Below, in pieces: positions 1 to 9,282 of a DNA stretch of 64,000 bases; position 1 is the first letter of the stretch, and each line of letters starts with the position of its first letter. This DNA is from Stenotrophomonas mori (lineage in GTDB: Bacteria; Pseudomonadota; Gammaproteobacteria; Xanthomonadales; Xanthomonadaceae). The translations under genes were made by a program, and so were the position numbers. The notes beneath the pieces are model-generated. The model had not been told where the DNA came from, ran no database searches, and saw nothing but the letters and a program-made list of their open reading frames with translations. The stretch is taken from assembly GCF_023556335.1 (NCBI RefSeq), contig NZ_JAIKTS010000002.1, positions 186,001 to 250,000 of the forward strand. Reading direction: 5' to 3'.

Positions 1-204
1 GACCAGCTCGGCGGCATGCTGCAGTTCCGGGGCCTCCAGCAGCTTGACCGCGCGGGGCAGCGGCAGCGACGCCAGGGTCGCCGAGGCGCGCTCGCGCTCG
101 AGGTGGTTGAGGTAGACCACGGCGTCGGCGGTGTTGAAGCCCGCCAGCGGCGCGCCCAGTACCGAGGCATCCGCCCGGGGACGCAGGAGTTGTTTCTGGT
201 TCAT
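1..204 (-). CDS. Probable MgtE-type magnesium transporter, N-terminal fragment (cut by window edge)
   Basis: The frame starts at ATG 204 (MNQKQLLRPR) and stays open to base 1, so only 68 residues are visible. After a short basic start they form an amphipathic helical stretch with regularly spaced Leu, Ala and LP motifs (VVYLNHLERERA, ASLPLPRAVKLL, PELQHAAELV). This resembles the cytosolic superhelical MgtE_N domain that regulates Mg2+ channels. No membrane or CBS domain lies inside the window, so the family is an inference. It is divergent from the antiporter gene starting at 514. Another cytosolic helical-repeat protein is possible. Confidence 0.45.
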   Translation of the reverse strand, partial: MNQKQLLRPRADASVLGAPLAGFNTADAVVYLNHLERERASATLASLPLPRAVKLLEAPELQHAAELV

Positions 205-513
205 GGTGATTCGCCTCTACCGGGTTGCGGCCGCAACGCCTGCGCCAGGCGAACCGGCCCTTCAGGCGGTCGCCGTCGCCGGCATCGAACAGGATCGACG
301 TCTACTGTCGCTGGACATGGGTGGGACTCCGAAAGGGTGCTGCGCGGCGTCGGCCGGCAGCCAGGCGAGTCTGCCGCCGCGTCGCGATCGCGGTCAAGCG
401 GCAGCAGGTGAAATTCCCACGCCGGCCGCCGCGCGATACTCTTTGCAGGCGCGTCGGCGCCCGGCCATCGGCGGCCCGGGCGCGGCGCTTTCCTTCGATG
501 CGACCCGGGTGCG
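205..513. other. Divergent intergenic region, no gene seen
   Basis: 309 bases separate the divergent mgtE-like and antiporter genes. Open frames here are short and have no recognisable protein character. The hexamer GATACT near 435-440 could be a -10 element for the antiporter gene, but I see no convincing -35 at 16-18 bases. No convincing riboswitch fold or direct repeat stood out by eye. Confidence 0.4.
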
Positions 514-2340
514 ATGCCAATGCAGGGCGGCGGTCTGGAACTGGCTCTGGTGCTGCTGCTGGCGGCGGTGGTCGCCGTGCCCGTGTTCAAGCGCTTCGGC
601 CTGGGCGCGGTGCTGGGCTACCTGGCCGCCGGCGTGATGCTCGGGCCGCACGTGCTGGCCTTCGTGCACGACGCCGAACGCATCCTCAACGCCGCCGAGA
701 TCGGCGTGGTCATGCTGCTGTTCCTGATCGGGCTGGAGCTGTCGCCGGCGCGGCTGATGGTGATGCGGCGCCCGGTGTTCGGCGGTGGCACGCTGCAGGT
801 GCTGGTCAGTGCCGGCCTGCTCGGCGGGCTGTTGCTGCTGCACCATTTCCACTGGAAGAGCGCGCTGGTGGTCGGCACCGCACTGGCGCTGTCCTCCACC
901 GCCATCGGTCTGCAGCTGCTGTCCGAGCACAAGGCGCTCAACAGCGACTATGGCCGCTTCGGCTTCGCCATCCTTCTGTTCCAGGACCTGGCGGCGATTC
1001 CGCTGCTGGCGGCGATCCCGCTGCTGGGCGGCATCCGCAACCAGACCCTGACCTGGCAGCATGTCGCCAGCGCCCTGGGCGCGCTGGCGGTGGTGATCCT
1101 GCTGGGCCGGCCGCTGCTGCGGCACCTGTTCGGTACGGTCGCGCGCACGCGCATGCCCGAGGTGTTCACCGCCAGTGCGCTGCTGGTGGTGCTGGGCACC
1201 GCATGGCTGATGCAGAAGGCCGGCCTGAGCCCCAGCCTGGGCGCCTTCCTGGCCGGCGTGCTGCTGGCCGACTCCGAATATCGCCACGAGATCGAATCGC
1301 AGATCGAGCCGTTCAAGGGGCTGCTGCTGGGGTTGTTCTTCATCGCCATCGGCATGAGCATCGACCTGGCGCGCATCGCCGCCGAGCCGGCGCTGATCGC
1401 GCTGGGCGTGGGCCTGCTGCTGGCGGTCAAGTTCGGGGTCCTGGTGCTGGTCGGCCTGGCCGCGCGCATGCCCCTGCGCAGTGCGCTGATGCTGGGCAGC
1501 GTGCTGTGGCTGGGCGGCGAGTTCGCGTTCGTCGTATTCAACGAGGCCGAGCGCGCGCGCCTGCTGGACCGCGTCGACCACGACCGCCTGGTGGCCATCG
1601 TCAGCCTGTCCATGGCGCTGACGCCGGTGCTGATGATCGGCCTCAAGCGCCTGCTGCGCCTGCGCGCGCCGAGCGCCCCGGCCCGGCCCGCACCGGACAA
1701 CCTGAGCGAGGTCCCCGCCCAGCACCCGCAGGTGCTGATCGCCGGCATGGGCCGCTTCGGCCAGGTCGTGGCGCGCTTGTTGACCGCCCGCCACATCCCG
1801 TTCGTGGCACTGGAGGCCGATCCGGACACGGTGGAGGACCTGCGCCGCTTCGGCAACCACCTCTACTACGGCGACCCGACCCGGCCGGACCTGCTGCGCG
1901 CCGCCGGCGGCGACCAGATCCGGGTGTTCGTGATGGCCATGGACGATCCCGACACCAACCTGCGCGCGGTGCGCCTGATCCGCCGGCTGTATCCCCAGGC
2001 CCGGGTGCTGGCGCGCGCGCGCAACCGCCAGCACGCCTGGAAGCTGATGGACATGTCGGCCGAGCCGTTCCGCGAGGTGTTCGGTTCCAGCCTGGAGATC
2101 GGCGAGCGCGTGCTCACCGCCCTGGGGATCCCGGCGGCCACGGCCCAGGAACACGTGCGCCGCTTCCGCGCGCACGATGAGCAACTGCTCAAGGCCCAAC
2201 ACCTGGTGTACGACGACGAGGCCGCGGTGATGCAGACCTCGCGCGATGCCCGCGCCGACCTGATGCACCTGTTCGAGGCCGATGCCGGCGACGGCGACAG
2301 CGAGCCCCCCGCGGACCCCGCGCCCGCCCGCGGCGACTAG
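514..2340 (+). CDS. Monovalent cation:proton antiporter with RCK domain (KefB/KefC type)
   Basis: An inner-membrane CPA2-family antiporter of 608 residues, close to the usual KefB/KefC length of about 600-620. The first ~390 residues are a run of hydrophobic helices with CPA2 features: GYLAAGVMLGPH near residue 36, LLFLIGLELSP near 70, and the polar FQDLAAIPLL helix in the middle. From about 407 the sequence VLIAGMGRFGQ is the glycine-rich NAD-binding turn of a TrkA-N/RCK domain, which gates transport. The family exchanges K+ (or Na+) for H+ and KefB/C respond to glutathione adducts. Glutathione control cannot be read from the sequence here. ATG 514 fits the first membrane helix; a second ATG lies two codons on. 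It converges on the ankyrin gene. Confidence 0.88.
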   Translation: MPMQGGGLELALVLLLAAVVAVPVFKRFGLGAVLGYLAAGVMLGPHVLAFVHDAERILNAAEIGVVMLLFLIGLELSPARLMVMRRPVFGGGTLQVLVSAGLLGGLLLLHHFHWKSALVVGTALALSSTAIGLQLLSEHKALNSDYGRFGFAILLFQDLAAIPLLAAIPLLGGIRNQTLTWQHVASALGALAVVILLGRPLLRHLFGTVARTRMPEVFTASALLVVLGTAWLMQKAGLSPSLGAFLAGVLLADSEYRHEIESQIEPFKGLLLGLFFIAIGMSIDLARIAAEPALIALGVGLLLAVKFGVLVLVGLAARMPLRSALMLGSVLWLGGEFAFVVFNEAERARLLDRVDHDRLVAIVSLSMALTPVLMIGLKRLLRLRAPSAPARPAPDNLSEVPAQHPQVLIAGMGRFGQVVARLLTARHIPFVALEADPDTVEDLRRFGNHLYYGDPTRPDLLRAAGGDQIRVFVMAMDDPDTNLRAVRLIRRLYPQARVLARARNRQHAWKLMDMSAEPFREVFGSSLEIGERVLTALGIPAATAQEHVRRFRAHDEQLLKAQHLVYDDEAAVMQTSRDARADLMHLFEADAGDGDSEPPADPAPARGD

Positions 2341-2600
2341 CGGCGCGAACCCAGCACGCTGTCCAGTGGCATGCGGGAGATGGACGGCCTGGTGGGCGGG
2401 CGTCGCGCGGCTGCCCGGACGGTGCCGCAGGCGGCTGCGGCGAGGGTCCCCGGCGACCGCGCCGCACCCGGTACGGGCCGCGCGCCGCCACGGACCGGCG
2501 GTACCCGTCGTAGAGTCGCCATCGCGTAGGAACCGCGCCGTCGCCCGGCGACCGCACGCCGCCCGGCACGATCGCCAGGGCGCGGCCAGCGGCGCGCTCC

Positions 2601-5600
2601 TCAGCTGCGGTCGCGCAGGAACCGCGCCATCGAGGAGACCCCCGGCAGCGCCGGCTCGAACTCCCCGGCGATGTCGATGAAGCCGCGCATGACCGCGATC
2701 TCGCGCGGGGTGCGGCCCAGGGCGTCGCGCAGTTCCGGATCGGCGCCGGCGCGCAGCAGGCGCTGCACCAGCAGCGACAGGCCGTGCAGCGCCGCCAGGT
2801 GCAGGGGACCGAAACCGCGCGGGTCGCGTGCGTCCAGCGCGACCCCTTCGTCGAGCAGGCGCTCGACCGCGGCCAGCACCACATGTTCATCGCAGGCGGT
2901 GCCCGGCTCGGCACGCGCGCCCAGCAGCAGCAGCAGCGGCGTGACCGTTCCCGCCGACGGCTGGTCCGGCTCGGCGCCGGCCAGCAGCAGCGTGTCCAGC
3001 AGCGCCAGCAGCCGCGAGCGGTCGCGGGCGGTGAAGCCGAACAGCGCCGCGCAATGCAGCGGCGCCAGTTGCTGGTCGTCGCCGGCATGCACATCGGCGC
3101 CGGCGGTCAGCAGCCGCGCGACCAGGTCGGGCAGGCCCAGCGCCGCGGCCAGCATCAGTACGGTGACGCCGCCCGGCAACCGGTGGTCGATGCGGGCGCC
3201 GGCGTCCAGCAGCGCGGTGACGATGCCGGACTGGCGCATGCTCACCGCCGCCGACAGCGGCGTGGCGCCGCTGGACGCGGCATGCTGCGGATCGCCGCCG
3301 CGCGCCAGCAGCAGGTCCACGACCGCGGCATGGCCGCCGCCGGCCGCCCGCAGCAACCCGGTGCAGCCCTGGGCATCGACGGCATCGACCGGCAGCCCGA
3401 GATCGATCAGCCGCCGTACCGCATCGGCGTCGCCGGCCATCGCCGCGGCCGCCACGTCGGCGTCGCGCAGGGGGCGCAGCGGCAGCGGCCAGGCGCGCCA
3501 GTCGAGCCAGTCGGCGAGGTCGCGGCGGCCGCTGGACAACGCCACCCCCAGCGGGGTCTGGCCGTCGGCGGCGCGCGCGTCGGGCGAAGCGCCCTGCATC
3601 ACCAGCAGTTTCAGCGAGGCCTCGCGCGCCAGCGCCGTGGCCAGGTGCAGGGCGGTCATGCCATGGCTGTCGCGGGCCTCACGGTCGGCACCATGCACCA
3701 GCAGCCACTGCTGCACCCGCAGCCATCCCAGGCGCACGGCCAGCGCCAGCGGCGGATCGCCCACCGGCGAGGTGCCGAACGGGTCGGCGCCGCGCTCGAG
3801 CAGGTCGAGCACCGCCTGTTCGGTCCCGCGCGAGCCCTGGTCGTGCTGCACGCAGGCCGCCAGCAGCCGGCCAAGGCCGCCGCGTCCGGCCGGCGAGACG
3901 CCATGCCGCAGCAGTACCTGCACCGTGGGAAGCGCGTCCACGCCACGCGCCAGCAGCGCGAACATCGGCGTGTCGCCACAGGCATCGCGCTCTTCGGCCG
4001 CGGCCCCGTGGACCAGCAGCCAGTCCACCACCGCTGGCTGCAGCGCCAGCGCCGGATCGTGCAGCAGCCCGCCCAGGTCGGCGGCCGTGCACAACCGCGC
4101 CAGCGGCGCCATGCCGTCGGTATTGCCGAAGGCCAGCGCTTCGCGCAGCAACGCCAGCGGTGCGCGGTCGTCGAGCCGCCGCGCCGGCGCCGCCTCGTCG
4201 CCCTCGCCGGCGGCGAGGGCGTCGCTGACCGCCGACGGCAGCGGATAGCCGGGATCCAGCAGCGAGACGATGCTCCAGCGGCCGGCCGCGGCGGCATGGT
4301 CGATCGCGCGGCGACCGTCCGCGGCCGCCAGCCCGGCATCGATACCCAGGTCCACCAGGCGCCGCACCAGCGCCGCGGTGGTGCCTTCGGCACGGCAGGC
4401 CAGCAGCACCGCATTGCAGCCCTCGCCATCGACCGCGGCGACCTCCGGCGCATGTGCCAGCAGGCGTTCCAATACCCCGGCGCGGCCGTTCGCGGCCGCA
4501 TCCAGCCACGGCGTACGGCCGGCCGCGTCGCGCGGTTCGACATGCGCGCCGGCACCCAGCAGCACCTCGACGATCTCCGCATGGCCGGCGGCGGCGGCCT
4601 CGTGCAGCGCGCTGCGGCGGTTGCGGTCGCGCGCGTCCAGCCGCGCCTTGTGCTTGAGCAGCAGCTGCACCCCGGCCGGATCGTCGTCCTCGGCGGCGAC
4701 CGCCGAGATCAGCACCGGTACGCCACCGGGCGGTTCCACCTTCGCGCCCCGCTCCAGCAGGAAGCGCGCCAGGCGCCAGTTGCCGGCCTGGCAGGCCAGC
4801 GCCAACGGGCTGTGCCCCTCCTGGTTGAGCGCGTCGATCTCGGCCGCGGCATCGCGCAGCAGGGCCGCCACTCCGGGGTCGGAGCTGCGTGCGGCATGGT
4901 GCAGCGGCGTGTTGCCCTCGGCATCGGCGGCGCGCGGATCGGCACCGTTGGCCAGCAGCGTCATCACCGCCTCGGGCCGGCCATGCCAGCTGTCGCGGGT
5001 GGCCGCCAGCAGCGGCGTCATGCCGCGGTGCGCCAGGTTGACGTCGACCCCGCGGGCGATCAGCGCACGCAGCAGGCGCAGGTCCGGCAGCACCGCCGCC
5101 AGTACCGCCAGGCTGCGCTGGTCGCGCGCGTCGGCCGGCGGCAGCGCATGCGCGTCGGCGCCGGCCTCGAGCAGCTGCAGGGCGCGGTCGACCCGTCCGC
5201 CGCGGGCGGCGTCGTACAGCTGCGGCGCCCGTTCATGCGCCTCCATCGGTTCCAACGGCGCCGGCTCGGCCAGCGCCTCGGCGAACGGATCGAAGGCCGG
5301 GGCCGGCGGCGCGGCCGCGACCACCGGCGCCGCCACGGGCAGCGCCTGCACCAGCGCATGCAGCACCGGCGACAGCAGCACCACGGCCGCGGCCAGCGGC
5401 CAGCGCAGCGCGCCATCGACCAGGTCCGGCCAGGCCGGCGCGACCACCGCCGCGCACAGCAGCCCCAGCGCCAGGGCCGCCCACAGGCCCTGCCAGGAAT
5501 CCAGGCCGCGCCCGGACACGGCCGCCCAGCGCGCGCGCAGGCTGCCGCCTTCGCGCTCCAGGGCCTGCCACAACGGCCAGGTGCGCCACAGCGCCAACAG

Positions 5601-5924
5601 CGCCACGCTCACCGCCACGCACAGGGCCAGCACCGCCTGCAGGCTGCCGCTGTCGCGCAGCGCCGCCAGCGGCCATGACACCAGCACCGCGAGCAGCACC
5701 GCGGCACCGGCCCACAGCGCCAGCAGCGGCGGCAGCTCGCGTGCCCAGGACGCGAGCGGCGTGACCGCACGTGTGCGCCGCCACCACGACACGCCCAGCG
5801 CGAATGCCGGCTGCGCCAGCGCCCCGCACAGGGCGGCGACGAGCCCCCCGCGGACGGCGGCGAGCGCCAGCAGCGCACCGACCGCCAGCGCGCCCAGGCC
5901 CCGGATACGCGCGATGTCAGTCAT
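2601..5924 (-). CDS. Large membrane-anchored ankyrin-repeat protein
   Basis: 1107 residues. Roughly the first 200 are hydrophobic, with several predicted membrane helices separated by short basic/Trp-rich loops. A Pro/Ala linker (about 200-230) follows, and the rest is a long ankyrin array: repeated GxTPLHxAA-type units such as [21 protein letters not shown] and [11 protein letters not shown], each followed by LLxxGADP/NLxxxD patterns. Ankyrin arrays bind proteins, so the likely role is a membrane-tethered scaffold, probably with the array in the cytoplasm (inferred). The start codon overlaps the ycgL-like stop by 8 nt, so the two genes are probably co-transcribed and translationally coupled. 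No catalytic motif is seen. Substrate and partner are unknown. Confidence 0.85.
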   Translation of the reverse strand: MTDIARIRGLGALAVGALLALAAVRGGLVAALCGALAQPAFALGVSWWRRTRAVTPLASWARELPPLLALWAGAAVLLAVLVSWPLAALRDSGSLQAVLALCVAVSVALLALWRTWPLWQALEREGGSLRARWAAVSGRGLDSWQGLWAALALGLLCAAVVAPAWPDLVDGALRWPLAAAVVLLSPVLHALVQALPVAAPVVAAAPPAPAFDPFAEALAEPAPLEPMEAHERAPQLYDAARGGRVDRALQLLEAGADAHALPPADARDQRSLAVLAAVLPDLRLLRALIARGVDVNLAHRGMTPLLAATRDSWHGRPEAVMTLLANGADPRAADAEGNTPLHHAARSSDPGVAALLRDAAAEIDALNQEGHSPLALACQAGNWRLARFLLERGAKVEPPGGVPVLISAVAAEDDDPAGVQLLLKHKARLDARDRNRRSALHEAAAAGHAEIVEVLLGAGAHVEPRDAAGRTPWLDAAANGRAGVLERLLAHAPEVAAVDGEGCNAVLLACRAEGTTAALVRRLVDLGIDAGLAAADGRRAIDHAAAAGRWSIVSLLDPGYPLPSAVSDALAAGEGDEAAPARRLDDRAPLALLREALAFGNTDGMAPLARLCTAADLGGLLHDPALALQPAVVDWLLVHGAAAEERDACGDTPMFALLARGVDALPTVQVLLRHGVSPAGRGGLGRLLAACVQHDQGSRGTEQAVLDLLERGADPFGTSPVGDPPLALAVRLGWLRVQQWLLVHGADREARDSHGMTALHLATALAREASLKLLVMQGASPDARAADGQTPLGVALSSGRRDLADWLDWRAWPLPLRPLRDADVAAAAMAGDADAVRRLIDLGLPVDAVDAQGCTGLLRAAGGGHAAVVDLLLARGGDPQHAASSGATPLSAAVSMRQSGIVTALLDAGARIDHRLPGGVTVLMLAAALGLPDLVARLLTAGADVHAGDDQQLAPLHCAALFGFTARDRSRLLALLDTLLLAGAEPDQPSAGTVTPLLLLLGARAEPGTACDEHVVLAAVERLLDEGVALDARDPRGFGPLHLAALHGLSLLVQRLLRAGADPELRDALGRTPREIAVMRGFIDIAGEFEPALPGVSSMARFLRDRS

Positions 5925-6192
5925 CGCGACCGTCGATGCGGGGAGGCGTCACCGGCGCCAGCGGGGGCGGCGGCAACTGCAGATGGAATCCGTGGTCGGC
6001 CAGGTTGGCGCGCACGCGCGCGGCATCGGCCCGGGCCAGGCGCCGGCCGGGCGTCAGGGCGACCTCCAGCACGAAGGCGAACGGCGCCAGAGCGGTACCG
6101 ATCGTGGAGGGAATCGCGTCGAAATCGTCGCGCTTGGCAAGGTAGACATAGGTGTCCGGCTTGCGTTGGCTTTTGTAGACGTAGGCATGCAT
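5917..6192 (-). CDS. YcgL domain-containing protein
   Basis: 91 residues. I chose ATG 6192 ([11 protein letters not shown]) because the family usually begins directly with the strand that leads into the Y-K-S/basic motif. An upstream in-frame start at 6300 would add 36 residues with no family character. Recognisable features are the [16 protein letters not shown] stretch near residue 12 and the C-terminal [11 protein letters not shown], which matches the typical YcgL ending GYYLQLPPPP. YcgL (DUF709) proteins are small gammaproteobacterial proteins of unsettled function. The stop lies inside the start of the ankyrin gene, consistent with an operon. Confidence 0.8.
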   Translation of the reverse strand: MHAYVYKSQRKPDTYVYLAKRDDFDAIPSTIGTALAPFAFVLEVALTPGRRLARADAARVRANLADHGFHLQLPPPPLAPVTPPRIDGRDD

Positions 6193-6401
6193 GCCCGCGG
6201 GCTTGGCCCTGCTTGGGAATGCGGGGATTGTGTCGGAAACCGGCAGCGGACGAAAGGCATCGCGGTCCAGGCGGCCGGGCAGCTCGCCCGCAGCCAGCAT
6301 TCAGGTTCCTGCCGCGGCGGACGGGCGCGCCGCCATTCACGCCGCGCCGTTCACGCCGCTCGGCCCGGCCGCGGTCCTGCGCCGGGAGCCGGGGCAGCCG
6401 T

Positions 6402-6830
6402 TCAGTCCACCCTGGCGTAGACCCCCTCCAGGGCAACGCCGGCGAGCAGCGCTCCCGCATAGCACTCATAGGTCGCGGGGCTGCGGAACGTGTTCTGCTT
6501 GTAGTAGCTGACGATGTCCACGACCGCATTGGCACCGCGCGCCCGCGCGCCATCCAGCAGCGCCGACAGTGCCACCCAGCGGCAGGCGTCCGCATCGCTC
6601 TTGTTCACGGCGTTGGTCTTCTTGTTGGTCACGTCCTCGCCCAGGCGCTCGCACACCCGGACACTCTGGCCGGCCAGTTAGAAGCGGACGCTGCCGTCGA
6701 TCCCCGCATCGCGGGCCTGCTGCGAATGGAGTAGTTCCTGCAGCGACTGCTCGACACGGGTCTCGCGGGCGGACGCCAGCCCCGGCAGGGCCAACAGCAC
6801 GCAGGCGAGGATCAGGTTGATACGGAACAC
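6402..6830 (-). pseudogene. Small secreted protein gene (family often annotated 'excinuclease ATPase subunit') with internal TAA stop
   Basis: From GTG 6830, preceded by AAGGGG as a good ribosome site, the frame encodes a signal peptide (FRINLILACVLLALPGLASA) and then about 30 mature residues ending DGSVRF. A TAA at 6678-6680 follows, and the same frame continues for about 90 residues: LAGQ, then ERLGEDVTNKKTNAVNKSD, ACRW, AVVDIVSYYK, YECYAG and ALLAGVALEG. These are the conserved blocks of a small periplasmic family widely misannotated as excinuclease ATPase subunit. From memory, the family has F-Y-L-A-G at the stop position, so one base change in a Tyr codon explains it. Downstream reading could restart at GTG 6656, but without a signal peptide. 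It follows the pigment operon by 27 bases. A sequencing error is the main alternative. Confidence 0.75.
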
Positions 6831-6857
6831 CGGAAGACCCCTTGTCGCGGCTGGGGG

Positions 6858-8099
6858 TCAGCAGGGCCAGCGGCGGAAGACCAGTGAGGTGTTGATGCCG
6901 CCGAAGGCGAAATTGTTGCTCATCACGTACTCCGTCTGCAGTTCCCTGCCCTGCCCGACGATGTAGTCCAGCGCACCACAGCGCGGATCGATCTCGTTCA
7001 GGTTCAAGGTCGGCGCAAACCAGCCCTCGCGCATCATCTCGATGCTCATCCATGCCTCGAAGGCACCGCAGGCCCCGAGCATGTGGCCGACGTAGCTCTT
7101 GAGCGAACTCACCGGAACGGCGCTGCCGAACACCCGTGCCGTCGCCTGGGTCTCGGCGATGTCGCCATGCTCGGTGGCAGTGCCATGGGCATTGACGTAG
7201 CCGATCCGGGATGCCTCGATCCCGGCGTCCTGCAGGGCCAGGTGCATCGCCTGGGCCATCGTGTCGGTGCTGGGCTGCGTGACATGCTGGCCATCGCTGT
7301 TGGTGCCGTAGCCGACCACCTCGGCCAGGATGTCCGCACCGCGTTCCAGCGCGTGTTCCAGCTCCTCCAGCACCAGCGTGCACGCGCCCTCTCCCAGCAC
7401 CAGGCCGTCGCGGCGCGCATCGAAGGGGCTGGGCGTGGTCCCGGGAGCATCGTTGCGCACGCTGGTGGCGAACAACGTGTCGAACACCGCGGCGGCAGTG
7501 GCGTCGAGCTGTTCGGACCCGCCCCCGAGCATCACCAGCTGCTTGCCGGAGCGGATCGCCTCGTAGGCCGAACCGACCCCCTGGCTGCCGGACGTACAGG
7601 CGCTGGAGGTGGTGTAGACGCGCCCGCTCAGGCCGAAGAACACCCCGATGTTGACCGGGGCGGTGTGGCTCATCATCTTCAGGTAGGTGGTGGCGCTGAT
7701 GCCTTCGGTGGTGAACTCGTTGAGCATGCGCCCGAACTCGCCGGTGGCCTCGTGGCTGCCCGACGACGAGCCGTAGGCGACACCGGTCAGGCCGCTGCGC
7801 AGCACCGGGTGGCCGGCCAGGCCCGCCTGCTCGAGCGCCAGTTCGGCGGTGCGTACGGACATCACCGCGACCCGTCCCATCGAGCGGGTGGTCTTGCGGT
7901 TGTAGTGCGCCGGCAGGGTGAACGCCTGTGCCGGCGCGGCGAGTTTGGTGTTCAGCCCGGCATAGACGTCCCACTCGGGCATCGTCCGCACCGCATTCCG
8001 GCAGGAGCGCAGGTGCGCGCGTATGCTCGCCCAGTCATGGCCCAGCGGGCTGATGGCGGCGGCGCCGGTTACCACGACGCGACGGTCCTGGCCTGCCAT
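6858..8099 (-). CDS. Beta-ketoacyl-ACP synthase (FabF-like), aryl polyene chain extension
   Basis: 413 residues, normal for a KAS II-type ketosynthase. It carries the complete active site: Cys in SSACTSGSQ, His in NAHGTATEHGD, and Lys/His around LKSYVGHMLGACGA. The start MAGQDRRVVVTG at 8099 shares bases with the TGA of the upstream ketoreductase gene (ATGA overlap), so translation is coupled. It is the last intact gene of the 18-gene minus-strand operon. In aryl polyene pathways such enzymes condense malonyl-ACP with the aromatic or polyene acyl-ACP, and two ketosynthases plus a chain-length-like partner are typical. Which condensation it performs cannot be told from sequence. Confidence 0.9.
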   Translation of the reverse strand: MAGQDRRVVVTGAAAISPLGHDWASIRAHLRSCRNAVRTMPEWDVYAGLNTKLAAPAQAFTLPAHYNRKTTRSMGRVAVMSVRTAELALEQAGLAGHPVLRSGLTGVAYGSSSGSHEATGEFGRMLNEFTTEGISATTYLKMMSHTAPVNIGVFFGLSGRVYTTSSACTSGSQGVGSAYEAIRSGKQLVMLGGGSEQLDATAAAVFDTLFATSVRNDAPGTTPSPFDARRDGLVLGEGACTLVLEELEHALERGADILAEVVGYGTNSDGQHVTQPSTDTMAQAMHLALQDAGIEASRIGYVNAHGTATEHGDIAETQATARVFGSAVPVSSLKSYVGHMLGACGAFEAWMSIEMMREGWFAPTLNLNEIDPRCGALDYIVGQGRELQTEYVMSNNFAFGGINTSLVFRRWPC

Positions 8100-8830
8100 C
8101 AGACCATTCCTCCGTTGACCGAGATCACCTGCCGGGTGATGTACGCGGCGGGTTCGGAAAGCAGGAACGCCACCGTCGCCGCGACTTCCTCCGGGCGCCC
8201 GACCCGGCCGGCCGGGATCAGCTTCAATGCGTGCTCGACGACTTCGTCGTTGAGCATTTCGGTGTCGATCAGGCCCGGCGCGACGCAGTTGACGGTGATG
8301 CCACGGCTGGCGAGCTCCAGTGCCAAGGCCTTGGTGGCGCCGATGATCCCGGCCTTCGAAGCGCTGTAGTTGACCTGCCCGCGGTTGCCCGCCACCCCCG
8401 AGACCGACGCCAGCGTCACGATCCGCCCGGGCTTGCGCCGGCGCACCATCGGCATGACCAGGGGATGCAGGACGTTGTAGAACCCGTCCAGGTTGGTGTG
8501 GACGACCTGGTCCCAGTCCTGCGCGCTCAACGCCGGGAAGGCGCCGTCGCGCGCCACGCCGGCATTGCAGACCACGCCGTAGTAGGCGCCATGGCTCTCC
8601 ACGTCCGCCTCGAGCGCGGCCCGCGCCGCGGCACGGTCGGCCACGTCGAAGCACAGCACCCGTGCCTGGCGGCCCATTTCCCGTATGTCGGCCACGACCG
8701 CCTGCGCCTCCTCGACGCGGCTGCGGCAGTGCACCGCGACGTCGAAGCCGTCACGGGCCGCACGCAATGCGATCGCGCGACCGATACCGCGGCTGGCACC
8801 CGTCACCAGCACGCTGAGATCCCCTGTCAT
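8099..8830 (-). CDS. 3-oxoacyl-ACP reductase (FabG-like SDR), aryl polyene pathway
   Basis: 243 residues, a classical short-chain dehydrogenase. It shows the NADP-binding TGASRGIG at residues 10-17, NAG in VVCNAGVARDG, and the catalytic Ser/Tyr/Lys set in TLASVSGVAG and YSASKAG. It should reduce the beta-keto group after each condensation in the cytoplasm, before dehydration gives a conjugated double bond. ATG 8830 overlaps the TGA of the dehydratase gene (ATGA), and its own TGA overlaps the start of the next ketosynthase. The adjacent KS-DH-KR-KS order forms the iterative extension cassette. Confidence 0.92.
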   Translation of the reverse strand: MTGDLSVLVTGASRGIGRAIALRAARDGFDVAVHCRSRVEEAQAVVADIREMGRQARVLCFDVADRAAARAALEADVESHGAYYGVVCNAGVARDGAFPALSAQDWDQVVHTNLDGFYNVLHPLVMPMVRRRKPGRIVTLASVSGVAGNRGQVNYSASKAGIIGATKALALELASRGITVNCVAPGLIDTEMLNDEVVEHALKLIPAGRVGRPEEVAATVAFLLSEPAAYITRQVISVNGGMV

Positions 8831-9282
8831 TGCTGTCCGTTCTCCAGATAGGTCAGTGCATCGGCCGGTTCGTACACCGACACGTTGGCCGCGGCCCATT
8901 GTTCGCCGTCCGCCATCAGCTGGCAGGCGAACATGCCCAGCCCATTGTCTCCCAGCAGTTCGCAGCGCGCATGGACCTGCAGCCGCGTGCCGCTCGGGAA
9001 CACCGCCCGTGCCGCGCTGTAGCGCCGGCTCCCGAGCAGGAACCCGATGCTCGGCACGCCCCCGGCCCGGCGCGCCCGATACCCGGCCCAGGCGGCGATC
9101 GCCTGCGCCATGTACTCGATGCCCACCCAGGCGGGTACGCCGCCATCGGCGACGAACAGCCCCGAATCGGGCACCACCAGTTCGGCGCGTATCGATTCTT
9201 CGTCCCAGTACAGGACCCGGTCGAGCAGGCACATCGCATGGCGGTGCGGCACGACGTCCTCGATCGAATACGGTTCAGTCAT
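8827..9282 (-). CDS. Hotdog-fold 3-hydroxyacyl-ACP dehydratase (FabZ/ApeP-like)
   Basis: 151 residues from ATG 9282 (MTEPYSIEDVVPHRHAM). The PHRHAMCLLDRV block matches the FabZ-type PHRxPxLLVDRV segment with the catalytic His. GIEYMAQAIAAWAGY carries the acidic residue on the central helix (family E/D). The enzyme would remove water from the 3-hydroxyacyl-ACP to build the polyene. The start overlaps the upstream ketosynthase gene by 8 nt and its stop overlaps the reductase start by 4 nt. The upstream in-frame extension to 9516 is arginine-rich frame noise and was left out. Confidence 0.88.
   Translation of the reverse strand: MTEPYSIEDVVPHRHAMCLLDRVLYWDEESIRAELVVPDSGLFVADGGVPAWVGIEYMAQAIAAWAGYRARRAGGVPSIGFLLGSRRYSAARAVFPSGTRLQVHARCELLGDNGLGMFACQLMADGEQWAAANVSVYEPADALTYLENGQQ

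Noticed and set aside
205-513. Mg2+ riboswitch (M-box) ahead of the MgtE-like gene
   Set aside because: No conserved M-box core or extensive helices could be recognised, and the MgtE assignment is itself uncertain.
2601-5300. Direct repeats in the ankyrin gene as a CRISPR or tandem DNA repeat
   Set aside because: Similarity is at protein level with a period of about 99 bases and diverged DNA. There are no identical repeats with unique spacers.
2671-5678. Long plus-strand open frames (525 and 964 codons) opposite the ankyrin gene
   Set aside because: They mirror the ankyrin repeats in antisense, are rich in Arg/Gln/Ala/Ser, and show no domain or ribosome site. High GC makes such shadows common.
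6402-6656. Treating the 84-codon frame as a complete gene
   Set aside because: The conserved family continues upstream in the same frame through one TAA to a signal peptide with a good ribosome site, so it is the 3' part of an interrupted gene.
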